Source: Cryptomeria japonica (Eukaryota; Streptophyta; Pinopsida; Cupressales; Cupressaceae). From it: a stretch of DNA of 64,000 nucleotides. Below the pieces are notes generated by a model that was not told where the DNA came from, ran no database searches, and saw nothing but the letters and a program-made list of their open reading frames with translations. Each line of letters begins with the position of its first letter. Position 1 is the first letter of the stretch. This document shows, one piece after another, positions 1 through 10,188 of this stretch. The DNA is taken from positions 190,609,619 to 190,673,618 of the forward strand of contig NC_081410.1 in the NCBI RefSeq assembly GCF_030272615.1, read 5' to 3'. Made by a program: the position numbers and the translations under genes.

Positions 1-466
1 AATTAAACAATTATAAATCAACCACTGATCGTTGTCAAATCAACCATGTGAACTGGATTGGAGCTCTGCTCAAGACTGCCAAAAATAGTACTACTTAAAT
101 TGACACTTACTAAAAATAGTAAGTCATAAAAACAACTCTGAAAAAAAGCTCGTCAAACCCTGAGAATGAACTCGGAAAACCCAGAAAAACCTCAAAATCC
201 AGTCAACTGCCACCAACTTACTAAAAATAGTAAATTCATAAACCACTTCAGAACAAGATGCATGTTATACCTCTGTGAAGTTCCCAAAAAACCCAGAAGG
301 AATCCACAATCAGAATCGAAGAATCCCTACCAGATCATCATCAATTTGCTCCAACAGAACTCCACAAAAAATAGGAAACTTGAATTCCTCATTCCAATCA
401 GCCTACGGGTTTCTGGAATAGGCTTATGGACCACTGGTTACTTCCTCCTGAGAAGGGGACATTACA
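1..466 (-). mobile_element. 5' part of an LTR, same family as the solo LTR at 13575-15608
   Basis: Read on the minus strand, the segment starts at 466 with TGTAATGTCCCCTT. It then shows, in order, the blocks AACCAGTG, GCCTATTC and CGTAGGCT that also open the solo LTR at 13575. It contains two copies (105-124 and about 216-234) of the hairpin motif ACTTACTA-AAAA-TAGTAAGT that the solo LTR carries three times. It runs off the left edge, so neither its TSD nor its status (solo or full element) can be determined. It interrupts the Gypsy reverse transcriptase that begins at 467. Confidence 0.75.
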
Positions 467-2016
467 CAGCAGTCCTCTTCATTGTAACACATTCTTAGGG
501 AGTGGTCAATCCCTAATAGCTTGAATCTTTTGTTGGTCCACTTGGACCCCTTGTTCATTGACAACATGACCCAAATACAAATAACCTTAAGCCCAAATAC
601 ACATTTAGATTTCTTAGAAAAAAATGAGTGCTGCTCCAATATGCTCAAAACCTCATCCAAATGCTTCAAGTTTTCTTCCCAAGTTTTTTTGTATATCAAA
701 ATATCATCAAAGAAAACTAAGACAGACTTTCTTAATTGTTTGCTAAATACCTTATTCATGCATTATTGAAAGGTTGTGAGCACATTAGTCAAGACAAAGG
801 GCATGACTAAGAATTTAAAGTGTCCATAGTGACACCTAAAAGCAATCTTACGAACATCTTCATTCCTTATCTGGATTTGATGGTACCTTGAGTGCAAATT
901 GATTATTGAGAAGCATATAGCTCCATGCAGCTACTTTAATCTTTCATTAATTCTATAAATGGGGTATTTGTTCTTAATTGTTTTCTTGTTTAATGATGGT
1001 TAGTCAATACACATCCTCATGGTTTTGTCCTTTTTCTTCACCAGCACTACTAAAGAGGCAAATGGACTAGAGCTTGGCCTTATGTGGCCCATATCCAAAT
1101 CTCCTTTATTTTCTTCTCAATTTCTTCCTTGTGGATCCTAGAGTGACAATAAAGAGTCGTTATCACTGGCTTTGCATCAATCTCAAGCTCAATGATATGC
1201 TAGAACCCTCAATCAAGTGGGAGTCTTGGGAATATATCCTAAAAAAACTTTGCCATGCTTGTCCAACACAACCTACACATCAATATGGTAAGCATCCTTC
1301 TTGTTCATGGATGACTATTTTGTTGTGATCAGGCAACTACTCCCCCAAGCTACTTGTCCTCTTCTAAAAGCTCTTTCCATCCTTTTAGCAAAAAATTATT
1401 TGGGGTGATCCTTTTCGGAAAACCTTGAGAATGATTTCCTTTCGTCCACATTTGAATTTCAATTCCATCAATTGGCATTTCTGCCAAACATTGTAACCAC
1501 TGCACTCAAAGCGCCAGCCAGTATCTCCAAATCTAACCACGTAGAAATCTTCACATATTGAATGATCTCCAAAGTCATTTTCAACAGTTGACTTTTTTGT
1601 ACACATCGTATGGTAAACTCCTCAGCCACAATCACATTGAATCTCTTGAAATTCTCAGCTACTAAGCCCCTTCTTGCCACCAAACTCTCATCTATAAAAT
1701 TGTAGGTTACTCCACTATTGATCAAGACGGTGATCCTTTCGCTTGCTAGCCCTCCACAAATCCTAAATGGATTGTACCTTTGAATTCCATAGAGAGCCTC
1801 AAGAGTTCCTTCACCTAAGTCTTCTCCTTCATCAAGTTCTTCGTTTGCCTTCTCAACCTCAACTTCTTCTATTTCCTCATCTAACCTGACTTCAATATAG
1901 TGCACCTAGCCTTTGCCAAGGCACTTGTATCCTCGCTCCTAGCATTCTTTGCAATGCAAACAAAGTTGCTTGAGTTCATTTTTGTTGTCTTCATTTCTTT
2001 TTAATGATGGTCAAAT
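467..2016 (-). pseudogene. Degenerate Ty3/Gypsy pol: zinc knuckle, protease, reverse transcriptase
   Basis: Minus-strand remains of a Gypsy polyprotein, read from high to low coordinates. A CCHC-type knuckle (C..C....G..C, about 1906-1960) is followed by an aspartic protease region (about 1640-1760). In the protease, the expected DSGAT active site reads INSGVTYNFIDE, so the catalytic Asp is Asn. The connection to RT (1111-1384) follows, then reverse transcriptase with KKKDKTMRMCIDY, a diverged MPF.LTN block and the catalytic FFDDILIY at about 690-715. Stops and frameshifts break every domain, so it cannot make a protein. RT ends abruptly at the LTR inserted at 466. The nearest relative in this window is the Gypsy at 40246-43063. 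Confidence 0.8.
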
Positions 2017-2788
2017 CTTCTTGTGGGAAATATTGTCATTGATGTCAAAGGAATTTAGTTGAGATTGTTCGTAAGGTTGTGGTCATTGATGTCAAAGAGA
2101 AAATCATTGATTCAAGAAGAAAATCAATGATTGTGGTTATGGCCAAAGGCCACTAATTGATTATAAAATCAAGTTAATGAGAATGATTAAAGGAAGGTAG
2201 CATTTATTAAGACCATCAAGCACCAACTATGTGAAGTTGAAGCAATCAGGAATAACCAATATATATGCAAGACTGATCTATATCAATGCTAGTCAAATAC
2301 CTTGATATTATGAGTAATGTCCATGTTGGCCGACCATACCTATATTATTACTCTTGGCTGACCACACTTTGATATCTATTCATGATAATCGCCTAATATG
2401 TGTTTGATATAAGATTATTATTAAGGAGGTCTACCTTCGTTTGATATAAGATTATTATTAAGAAGCTCGACCATAGTTTGATATAAAATTATAATTACGG
2501 ATGCCGACCATAGTTGAAACTCATATAAATCAATGATAAGATATTCACCCAAGGAAGAGAAGTGTGAAGAAATCATAAGCAGCAATTAAAGAGGGTAACC
2601 AAGGCAGCGATTAGAGTGATTAAAGGAGCAATTAGAGTCTTCAAAGGGGGCAATGGAAATTAAGGAAAGGACATGGCTATTTGTCAAGTTCTCTCTCTTT
2701 AAAGGATGTCTTTGTAAGAAAAAAATGAAAAAATCAGTTATATTAAGAGAAGACTTCTAAAGTATAGAGGCAGACAATATGAATAATC

Positions 2789-2790
<2 letters not shown>

Positions 2791-2858
<68 letters not shown>
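2791..2858. repeat. Compound microsatellite (AT)n(AG)n
   Basis: About 18 AT units (2791-2826) run directly into about 16 AG units (2827-2858). It lies inside the solo LTR. Confidence 0.97.
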
Positions 2859-2859
<1 letters not shown>

Positions 2860-3159
2860 AGATTTTAAAGCCAACTTATGAAGCATATTGGACAGAATAT
2901 TTCAGTAGAGAAGATTTAAGAAGACTTTGTGAAGACTCTAGGGGCATATTTAAGATGAGCTTATGGGCAGAGTATGAAGATCTTATGAGTAGACTTTTCA
3001 AGGATTTGTGGCAGATTCTGAAGGTTATTTAATGCAGAATTATAGTAGACCTTTCAAGGTGATTTATATCAGATTTCAAGGAAGATTTGAGCAGATTGGT
3101 TAGAGAAGATTTTGAGGAAGACAAAGACCTTGTTGTGATTGAAGTTGGTGACTTATATT

Positions 3160-3350
3160 GGAGAGGTTGGTGCCTCCTATCAAAGAGATTGGTGTCTCTT
3201 GCTAAGTCGGTGCTTAGTTGTGGGGATTTGTCTCTCCAATGGGTTGGTGCCCACAAAATTTTTAAGAGGGGATTGGTGTCTCCAGTGGGTTGGTGCCTAC
3301 AAATCTTTTAAGAGACGATTGGTGTCTCCAATAGGTTGGTGCCTACGCAA
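3160..3350 (+). repeat. Short tandem repeats GGTTGGTGCC / GATTGGTGTCTCC
   Basis: Imperfect repeats of about 40-45 bp alternate GATTGGTGTCTCC and GGTTGGTGCC(C/T)AC with an AAATYTTTTAAGAG spacer. They sit in the 3' half of the solo LTR. Several small open frames here come only from the repeat and are not genes. Confidence 0.8.
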
Positions 3351-3562
3351 TTTGTAAAATAGTTCTAAATAGGCAATATATTGTAGTGGTTTTCTCCCAT
3401 AATAGTTTCCACATAAATCTCGAGTTCTTCTTGTGCTGCATAATTCTTAGATCTTGTGTGATTGATATTGCTATAGTTGTTAAGTATTGAAAAAGTTTGT
3501 ATTATATCGATTCACCACCCCCCCCCCCGACCTCTCAGTATAAGCGTGTGTTCATCACTTCT

Positions 3563-3936
3563 ATCTGTTTGATTCTCCATTTTGGAGCTTCTACTTTATA
3601 GGAGTATTAGCATAGAATTTACTGTAAAGGAAGGAAGACCAAAGCGAGGGCCCTTTTGATTGCCTCTTAAAAAGTGGAAGCTCCAATTCCTTAACCAATT
3701 AACCAATCCTTTTAGTGGCTATGCCAATCCTTCTACAAATAGAACCATAATCCCTTTCTTAGATCCATCAAGAACTTTGACAGACATCATTTGAAAGTAG
3801 CCTATGTAATGTTCTACTAATCCATAGTGTTTTAGCTATGCCAATTCTCGAAAGTGATTATCTAGATCCACCCTATCAAATCTTTCAACCAATCTTTGGC
3901 TAAACTCTTGAAAAGTAATGATGAGATTATGCCCTT
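3563..3936 (-). pseudogene. Gypsy gag fragment (continuation of 467-2016)
   Basis: Minus-strand frames read FQEFSQRLVERFDRVDLDN, then a diverged L..YGLVEHY..F and VLFVEGLA.PLKGLV. This matches the retrotransposon gag domain of the Gypsy at 41.8-42.2 kb, which has VTMLFVEGLSDRLKGLV. It is the upstream half of the Gypsy copy split by the solo LTR. It has several stops and no start codon. The segment ends where the Copia 3' LTR begins; GTGTC at 3937-3941 is the candidate target site. Confidence 0.7.
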
Positions 3937-3941
3937 GTGTC

Positions 3942-4742
3942 TGGTAGTTTTATATCAAACTGTTAATTTTAGATCAGACAGATAACAATGACAGAAAATC
4001 AACACAAAGAATACCCTGGGAAAACCTCCCTCTTGGAGGTGAAAAACCCAGCAATTAATCTTATCTTTTATTATGCAATAATCAATATGAGTCTTTACAA
4101 ATCTGCTTCAACATTTGAAGCACTAGGAACAGCAATATGTACACTGAACTAGGGCATACAGCAGTATAATGAACTTATCTGCAACATACTTGATTCGCTG
4201 AACAAGGAAGGATATTTTGCTAGACAAGGTGAGTATAGCGGACCAATGAATGAGCGCACTGCCACAAGAAGTGAAAGACTGAATTCGCTGCCTTAGAAGG
4301 AGATTCGCTGCTCCAGAATAGTTCACTGTTCTTGAAGATGAATTTGCTGACCTTTGATATAATTCGCTGCTCTTGAAGATGTAATTCGCTGCCCTAGAAG
4401 GATGTATTTGCAGACTGGATGAATAATGTAACTCACTGAATGTTTGATTGAATGAACTCGCTGAATTGTGTCCTTTGAATGACAAATGCATCTCCTTTAT
4501 ATAGGAGGAAGACACCTATTCACAATACGTTAGCCATGCACCTATTCACAATAGGTTGGATTACAATAATAATATAATTCTTTAAGTTTGGCGCCCAATA
4601 TAGGGTTAACACCATCCACAAGTTACATCACAGGTTATATTTATTTGCACATAAAATGTGACTAAGGCCGATAGGCCAATTAGTCAACTACAAGTGCTAG
4701 GTCAGCCCTAGAAGGGATCCAACCTAGCTACAAACATCAACA
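3942..4742 (-). mobile_element. 3' LTR of the minus-strand 'host' Copia element
   Basis: In plus orientation this runs TGGTAGTTTTATATC to AAACATCAACA, 801 bp. It matches the partial LTR at 25159-25793 over its shared part, including ACCCTGGGAAAACCTCC, the repeated ATTCGCTG motifs and the box CTTTATATAGGAGG (TATA on the minus strand, about 4495). A polypurine tract follows immediately on the minus-strand 5' side. The rest of the element lies to the right, in pieces. Confidence 0.88.
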
Positions 4743-4985
4743 CTCCCTCTTAGCTAGGGAGGAGACCTTCTCAAGATCTGAGTCACATAGTGACAACCAC
4801 CATGGCTACTCCCAGAGGGTGGGTCCATCATGGCTACTCCCATGGATGGAAAACAAATAAACACAAGTGTCCATCACGGAAACGTGATGTCGTCATCTCA
4901 ACATGACGTTCACCATAGCTACTACCAAAGGGTGAATAAGCACAAGTGCTAGGTCATGGAATTTCTCCTATGACATCCACCATGG
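4743..4985 (-). other. Copia polypurine tract and 3' untranslated region
   Basis: The minus strand reads CCTAGCTAAGAGGGAG directly before the LTR. That is the same polypurine tract as in the plus-strand Copia at 30664-30679. Upstream lie repeats of CCATGGCTACTCCCAGAGGG, the family's 3' UTR motif. The stretch is cut at 4986-4990 by the 7.6-kb insertion and resumes at 12591. Confidence 0.85.
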
Positions 4986-5224
4986 CTACTTGTTGTGACC
5001 TAATTCACACATCGCCCCATCATAGATTGGGACCCCCTTATTTTTCGTTTTTTATAGGTTTTGTCCTAGCTTTGCATTTTCATAAATCTTCATTTTGAGA
5101 GAGTTAAGAGTTAGAGTTTTGAGGTCATCCGAGCCAGATTGAGAATTTATACTCAAAATTGAGTTTGAACACTGCCGAAGTGTTCAGAAGGTCTGAAGGA
5201 CGAAAATCGCAATTGCTTTGAGTC

Positions 5225-5715
5225 ATTTCTGACAACCTACTATTTTTAGAAATTTTTGTTTTTTCTGGTTTTTTGAAACTAGCATCTGGGTTTTGTTCTT
5301 TGAGCTATTTTATTACTACCCATTTTGTCGGAATTTGAAAATCTCACTTCTAGATATAAAAAGCAAGGCTTCGAAAATTTTGTTTTTTTCTGAGATTAGG
5401 GTTTTGTTTTTTAGGTCATTTTGATCCTACCCATGTCTTTAGATTCGAAAAAAATTTGCTTCTAAGTGTAAAGAGCAAGGGTTTGAAAAATTTTGCTTTT
5501 TCTGAGATTAGGGTTTTGATCCTCATGCCAAATTATACCTACCCATGTTCTCAGATTTTGAAAATTATGTCTCCAAGGGTAAAAAGCAGAATGCAAACCC
5601 TAATTAGGGTTTTGTTCCAGAAGATCAGCTGTAAAATCAGTACCCATGTTCCCAGACTTCAGAAATAAGATTTCTAAGTGCAAAAAGCAGGGTAAAAACC
5701 CTAATTAGAATTTTT
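5225..5715 (+). repeat. Four imperfect ~111-bp tandem repeats in the copy 1 leader
   Basis: Units contain CTACCCATGTTCTCAGA, a TCTAAGTGTAAAAAGCA block and GATTAGGGTTTTG. The TACCCAT anchor recurs at 5317, 5428, 5540 and 5642, spacing 111, 112 and 102 bp. Later units contain CCCTAATTAGGGTTTT, the telo-box palindrome also found in this element's promoter. Confidence 0.85.
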
Positions 5716-8070
5716 GTCCAGGTGAACCAGCAAGGTATGAAGATGGCATGAACACTATTGAAGGGGTCAAATATGGCACATTGAAAATTTCATCCAGGTT
5801 AAAGAAATTAAAAAATGGTGGACAAATTCGAGAAGGCTCAAGGTTAAGCAAGAGGAATGGCAAACGATCAATTAAAATTAGCTAAGGATGTCAAATGTGG
5901 AAGAAGTTTGAGCAAGATCAATTTAAAAATTGTCCAAGAAAAATTGTCCAAGTGTTAAACTCCTACCAAGAGTTAACTAACTCATGGCAAGGGTTACTTA
6001 ACCCCTGCCTAAGGTTAAGCTTATTCATGCACCAGAAATGTCTAACAATTTTCAAAGTGAACCTCTTGTACAAGGAATAAATTCTTTCCAAGTCAACTTT
6101 AAAAACATGGCACAAGCAATAAATTCTTTCCAAGTCCAGTTTAAAAACATGGCATAAGGAAGATGTGCAAAATTCACCAAAGCTTGAGAAAGAATGTAGG
6201 GCCCACTTAGGCAAAATTGAAGATGGCATAGAATAAAAATGATATAAATTTCCTAGTTGACAATAAAAGATGGCATGGCATTCCAAGAGAATTAAAGAAG
6301 GCAAGTATGATGACTTGGCATTTAAACAATTAAAGTCAAAAAAAATATTAAAAAAAATAAAAATAAAAATTGAAATATTTTTTGGGCATGCCTTCCTCAA
6401 ATTTGATTTTCTAGAAGGAGATTTAAAACAAATAAAACTTTCTAAAATTACAAATTCCTTCTAGAAGGAAGAATAAAGCATTTAAACTTTCTAAATTTAC
6501 TTCCTTGTGTAACAAGCAAAAGGTTTAGATAAAGCTTCTAGAAGTCTCCAAGACAACTATAAGACAAGGTTTTATCTGATTAAAGACTTCATTGTTTGCC
6601 TAGCAAAAAAAAAAATTCAGACTTCTAGAGGATAAAATAAAGCTTCTAGAAGCCATCAAAGAAGCTATAAAAGGAAGTTTCATCTCATTAATTCTTCTTC
6701 CTTCAAAACAAAGATTGAATTCTTCCTAAAATTTGCCAAAGGGAGCAGCTCCAGTGATTGATTAAGTTATTAAATTTGCAACAGGGTTAGCAAAATTTGA
6801 CTTTGGATAACAGTTTGAAGGTATAGATTCAAGGTTTTGAAGGAAATAAGTTTGATATCCTCTTCAAATTTGCCATTTACAGCAGACTGAGGGTTTGCTG
6901 ATTAAATTCTGAGTTCACCATTAATCATCCTTGAATCTACCTTGGGAAAAGAATTCAAATGTGCACATAGACTCCTCAGAAATCTTTCAAATCTGCCCAA
7001 AAAAAAAATCATTCAAGATCGTCCAATACAGCAAATTGAAAGTGGACGCAAAGGAAGAATAAAATCTTGCCATGTCAAAAAGGAAGTAATCCAAATTCAC
7101 ATCGTCCAACTGCTGCTATCACGATCAGCAAGGAAGTTTTAATCATCTCCAAACCCTCCTTGGAAGAGAAAGATTGTTCAAATCTGATATACATGTGATA
7201 ATCTTCCAAGTTTGAAATAAAGCATGAATTGAAATCTGTCCAAAGAAGTGAAAAGTCTGCCTTTCCATATCCAAGGAAGAAACCCTTCCAAAATTTGCTA
7301 AGGAATGAAACATGTCCAAAGAAACCAAGCACAAAATTTGTCCAATAAATTGAAGAGTAAGACATACAAGAATGAAAACTTTTCCATAAAAATTTGACAC
7401 CATCCAAGTTTGCCAAGGATTGGACGAATAAAGCATCACATAAAGATGGAATAAACTTTGCCAAAAGGATGTGACAGAAAGACAAATTGTCTGATTCATC
7501 CTGAAATTTACCATGGATAGTAAACACAACTCCCAAAATTCACTAAGTATAAGGAAAATAGTCTAAGACAAAAAGACGTGACTATCCAAACTTTCCACCA
7601 ACATGAAACATTGTCCATGATCAAAGGAATGCTTAAAATTCTTCCAAGAAAACAAGATCAAAAGACAAGAAGACATGTAATTGTCCAAACTTTTCAAACC
7701 CTAAGGCATAAAGAAATTGTCAAACCAAAGTTCAAATCCATTCCAATTATCCAGGCATAAATAGAATATGTGAAGATACCTAGCCAGAGACCTGAAATTT
7801 GAGGACAAATTTGCCATGCCAAGAGGATAAGATTCTGATCACAATTCACATAAAATCAGACCAGCAAGTTGGAAGATAATTTTATTTTCCAAAATTTTCA
7901 ATTTAACACTCAGAAAAATTTTCAAAATTCCAAATTTCTAGAAAGTTCTAGAAGATTTGAGAGAGGAAATAAAACTTTCCATTTTGGAAAGATTAAAGCA
8001 AAAAAAAAAAAAAAAGTAATAATTATTTAAAAATTAAAATTAAAATAAAACTTCTAAGTTTAGGAATCCA
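5716..8070 (+). other. Long non-coding leader of copy 1
   Basis: AT-rich sequence with no supportable gene. From about 6900 to 7800 it has many short, irregularly spaced motifs such as AAATCTGTCC, AAGTCTGCC, AAATTTGTCCAA and CATCGTCCAA. They look like decayed forms of the AAGTCCGCCC array in copy 2. Minus-strand open frames here (for example 7075-7536) have low-complexity translations and no homology I recognise. Confidence 0.55.
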
Positions 8071-8076
8071 AAATTC

Positions 8077-8460
8077 TATAAATTCTCAACCTATTCACTC
8101 CGTAATTCATTATTCAAGTTGAGAATTTTGGAGAGCTCTTCTCTCAAATTTCATGAATTTTGAAGAAGTGGAGATTTCTAAGTATTAGAGGTCAAGAAAT
8201 CAAGAACTTTCTCGAATTTTAGGACAGATTTTCAGAATCAGAGGTAAATTTCAGTCATAAAGAGGATTTAAAACCTTAATTTGACTAAATTTCCACACCC
8301 TTTTGTTTTAATTTTATCAATTTCTTGGCCAAACCCTTCACTTTCAATCAGCTTTTCAAAATTTTAACCCTTTTTCAGGCTGAAAGTGAAATTTTAGGAA
8401 AGAGAATTAAAAATCAGAATTAAGTTCTGGAAATAATGTTAAGTTTCATGTGTTTTGCAG
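8077..8460 (+). promoter_or_regulatory. Putative core promoter, 5' UTR exon and intron of the unknown gene (copy 1)
   Basis: TATAAATT at 8077-8084 is followed by a candidate leader exon and a donor-like GAG|GTAAAT at 8243/8244. A pyrimidine-rich tract ending TGTGTTTTGCAG (acceptor at 8460) sits 6 bases before the first ATG of the ORF. Copy 2 keeps an acceptor at the same place (TTCTTGTGCAG, ending 20826 on the minus strand) and a donor-like CAG|GTGAAG near 21399. This suggests a 5' UTR intron and a transcription unit separate from the LTR promoter. Splicing is inferred from sequence only. Confidence 0.5.
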
Positions 8461-8466
8461 ATAGCA

Positions 8467-10188
8467 ATGAAGTTCGCCAACAAGGGAGTGCAGCAGGAAT
8501 CTAAAATCAAGTCAAAATGGAAGAATATCACCGACACAGATCTCGAGCATGTTAATATAGAAGAGTTCAAGAAAAGGATGTACGGATATGATGGACACAT
8601 TCCTACACCGATTGCTTGCAAGATGATGCAGAATGGAATTGTCCAAGCAACCGGATTTCCACCAACCAAGGAATGTACTGAATTGATTGTCGAATGTGCT
8701 TTGCACTATAAAGCACAGTCAAGAGAAATTATTGCACCAGATGGAAGAGTTCTGGCTAATCTTTCAGAATTGTCCATCCAAGAGACCTTACACATACCAA
8801 AGCACAGTAAAACCACCTACAAGACTAAGGAGCAAGCCCAAAAGGTTTATGATAGTCAATCTGAACTCTATGTTGCGAATGTGAATAAGTTTTGGCTGGA
8901 AAAGAAGAGACCTCAAGGAAAAGTACCAAAATATTTGTTGCGTCCATTCTTCAAAGAAGAATATGGAGATCTCATCCTACTGCTGAATCGAATAATGGGC
9001 AGCTCTAAAGGTCAATTGTTCCAAACATGGATGTATTATTTCATGGACGAGATCATTGTAGGAAACAAGTTGTTCAACTGGTCACGTATAATCAGTGACA
9101 AACTTCATGAGCAATTGATCGGCTTGGAAAGGACAAAGACATTCCACATGAATTCCTACATAATTTATTTGTTGGCAGCCACCTACAAATATTCAGGACT
9201 GATTTGTAAGGGCATAGTAGGGAGTGGGGAGAATGAATTCAAGTCATATGATTGTTATCCTCAACTGCAACTTAAGGATAAAAAATTTCGAGCCCATGAT
9301 GCATTATTGATGTACATCACCAGAACACTGCAAGAAGGTACTCACAACAGACTTTCTCATGAATCAAAAAGTTTAATCAACAAGTACGGATCCTGGTTTA
9401 TCCAGTTTCTAAAGTTCACCTATATCAGAATCCAAGGTTTCACTAGCCGTCCTTACCGATTGCCAATCTACCCATCCAACAGGATGGTCTTGCTAGAAGG
9501 TCTCAGACAATTGGAGACATATCAGAGCTTCAGAAAAACAAGGCAGAAGGCAGTTGTATCATTTCCATTCTTTATTGGAAATATGGAAGAATCTTGTTCG
9601 GCACAGGCAGTTGAAAGTGTCAGGCTAGAGATGCAGTGGTACCCTTTTACCTTCTACCAATCCAAAACTAATTTTCACCCTCACCATAAAATCAAATCAA
9701 CGGAGGAAGAAAAATCCAGACATGTAGTGGATATAGAAGACTATTGGGCAAATGCGGAAGATGAATTTGATATCAGAAAAAGAATGTGTTCTAGGTTGTC
9801 AGTCAATTTCATCAGGATGACCGGACCTCTCTTTATGCTCGATCAGCTAGAAGATGACGAAGAACATACTCAGCCCGACTTTGATAAGCATGTACCCCTT
9901 CCTCATATCAAATGGTCAAAGTCAGAACATGCAGACTTAACTATCCTAATGAAACCATTAATGAAATATACTAGGTGGTGGGTTGGTCAGCAATGTCAAA
10001 GTTTGAATAGGAAAAATGTAACTTTGACTTATAATCTGATGGGAGTAGCAGAAGGATATTATTCAAATGAAGAAGCAGCACAGAGTGTCGGGCCAAGCAA
10101 GAATGCTAAAAGGAAAGGGAAGGCAATTGAAATTGAAGAACCTGTTCAGAAAAGGCAGAGAATAGAACCATCTTATTCCGCCACATAA
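8467..10188 (+). CDS. Unknown protein of the giant LTR-like element, N-terminal 573 residues
   Basis: I do not recognise this protein. The frame is open for 574 codons including the stop. I start at ATG 8467 because copy 2 has the matching MKF start and an intron acceptor lies just upstream. Visible features are a conserved SKWK...EFKKRMYG block (residues about 15-40), GIVQATGF, ELIVEC, Y.LRPFFKEEYGDLI.LLNR, WMYYFMDE (about 200), IISDKL, SYIIYLLA, YDCYPQL, a Trp-rich KYTRWWVGQ and NVTLTYNLMG. A basic nuclear-localisation-like tail (NAKRKGKA, QKRQR) follows. No catalytic or retroviral motif and no clear membrane segment is seen. The helical W/Y pattern faintly recalls plant-transposon-associated domains, but that is a guess. 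Copy 2 shares about half its residues by eye, which argues for a real protein. Confidence 0.7.
   Translation: MKFANKGVQQESKIKSKWKNITDTDLEHVNIEEFKKRMYGYDGHIPTPIACKMMQNGIVQATGFPPTKECTELIVECALHYKAQSREIIAPDGRVLANLSELSIQETLHIPKHSKTTYKTKEQAQKVYDSQSELYVANVNKFWLEKKRPQGKVPKYLLRPFFKEEYGDLILLLNRIMGSSKGQLFQTWMYYFMDEIIVGNKLFNWSRIISDKLHEQLIGLERTKTFHMNSYIIYLLAATYKYSGLICKGIVGSGENEFKSYDCYPQLQLKDKKFRAHDALLMYITRTLQEGTHNRLSHESKSLINKYGSWFIQFLKFTYIRIQGFTSRPYRLPIYPSNRMVLLEGLRQLETYQSFRKTRQKAVVSFPFFIGNMEESCSAQAVESVRLEMQWYPFTFYQSKTNFHPHHKIKSTEEEKSRHVVDIEDYWANAEDEFDIRKRMCSRLSVNFIRMTGPLFMLDQLEDDEEHTQPDFDKHVPLPHIKWSKSEHADLTILMKPLMKYTRWWVGQQCQSLNRKNVTLTYNLMGVAEGYYSNEEAAQSVGPSKNAKRKGKAIEIEEPVQKRQRIEPSYSAT

Larger units (their letters stand above)
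2022..3557 (+). mobile_element. Solo LTR (SIRE/Maximus-like Copia type), 1536 bp, TSD CTTCT
   Basis: The element begins TGTGGGAAATATTGTCATTG and ends GTGTTCATCA. It is flanked by identical CTTCT at 2017-2021 and 3558-3562. The 'GTCATTGATGTCAAAG' opening and the poly-C then CTCTCAGTA near the 3' end resemble LTRs of the SIRE/Maximus Copia lineage; that is recall, not a search result. A CATATAAATC TATA-like box lies at about 2523. There is no PBS, internal region or second LTR, so I read it as a solo LTR left by LTR-LTR recombination. It splits the Gypsy gag region: 467-2016 continues at 3563. Confidence 0.85.

Noticed and set aside
3516-3528. Poly-C runs here, at 35109 and at 47622 as functional tracts
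   Set aside because: Short homopolymers typical of LTR or hAT ends and prone to length errors in sequencing.
5963-7536. Minus-strand frames of 128-153 codons in the copy 1 leader
   Set aside because: Phe/Leu/Ser-rich low-complexity translations, no counterpart in copy 2, antisense to the element's gene.
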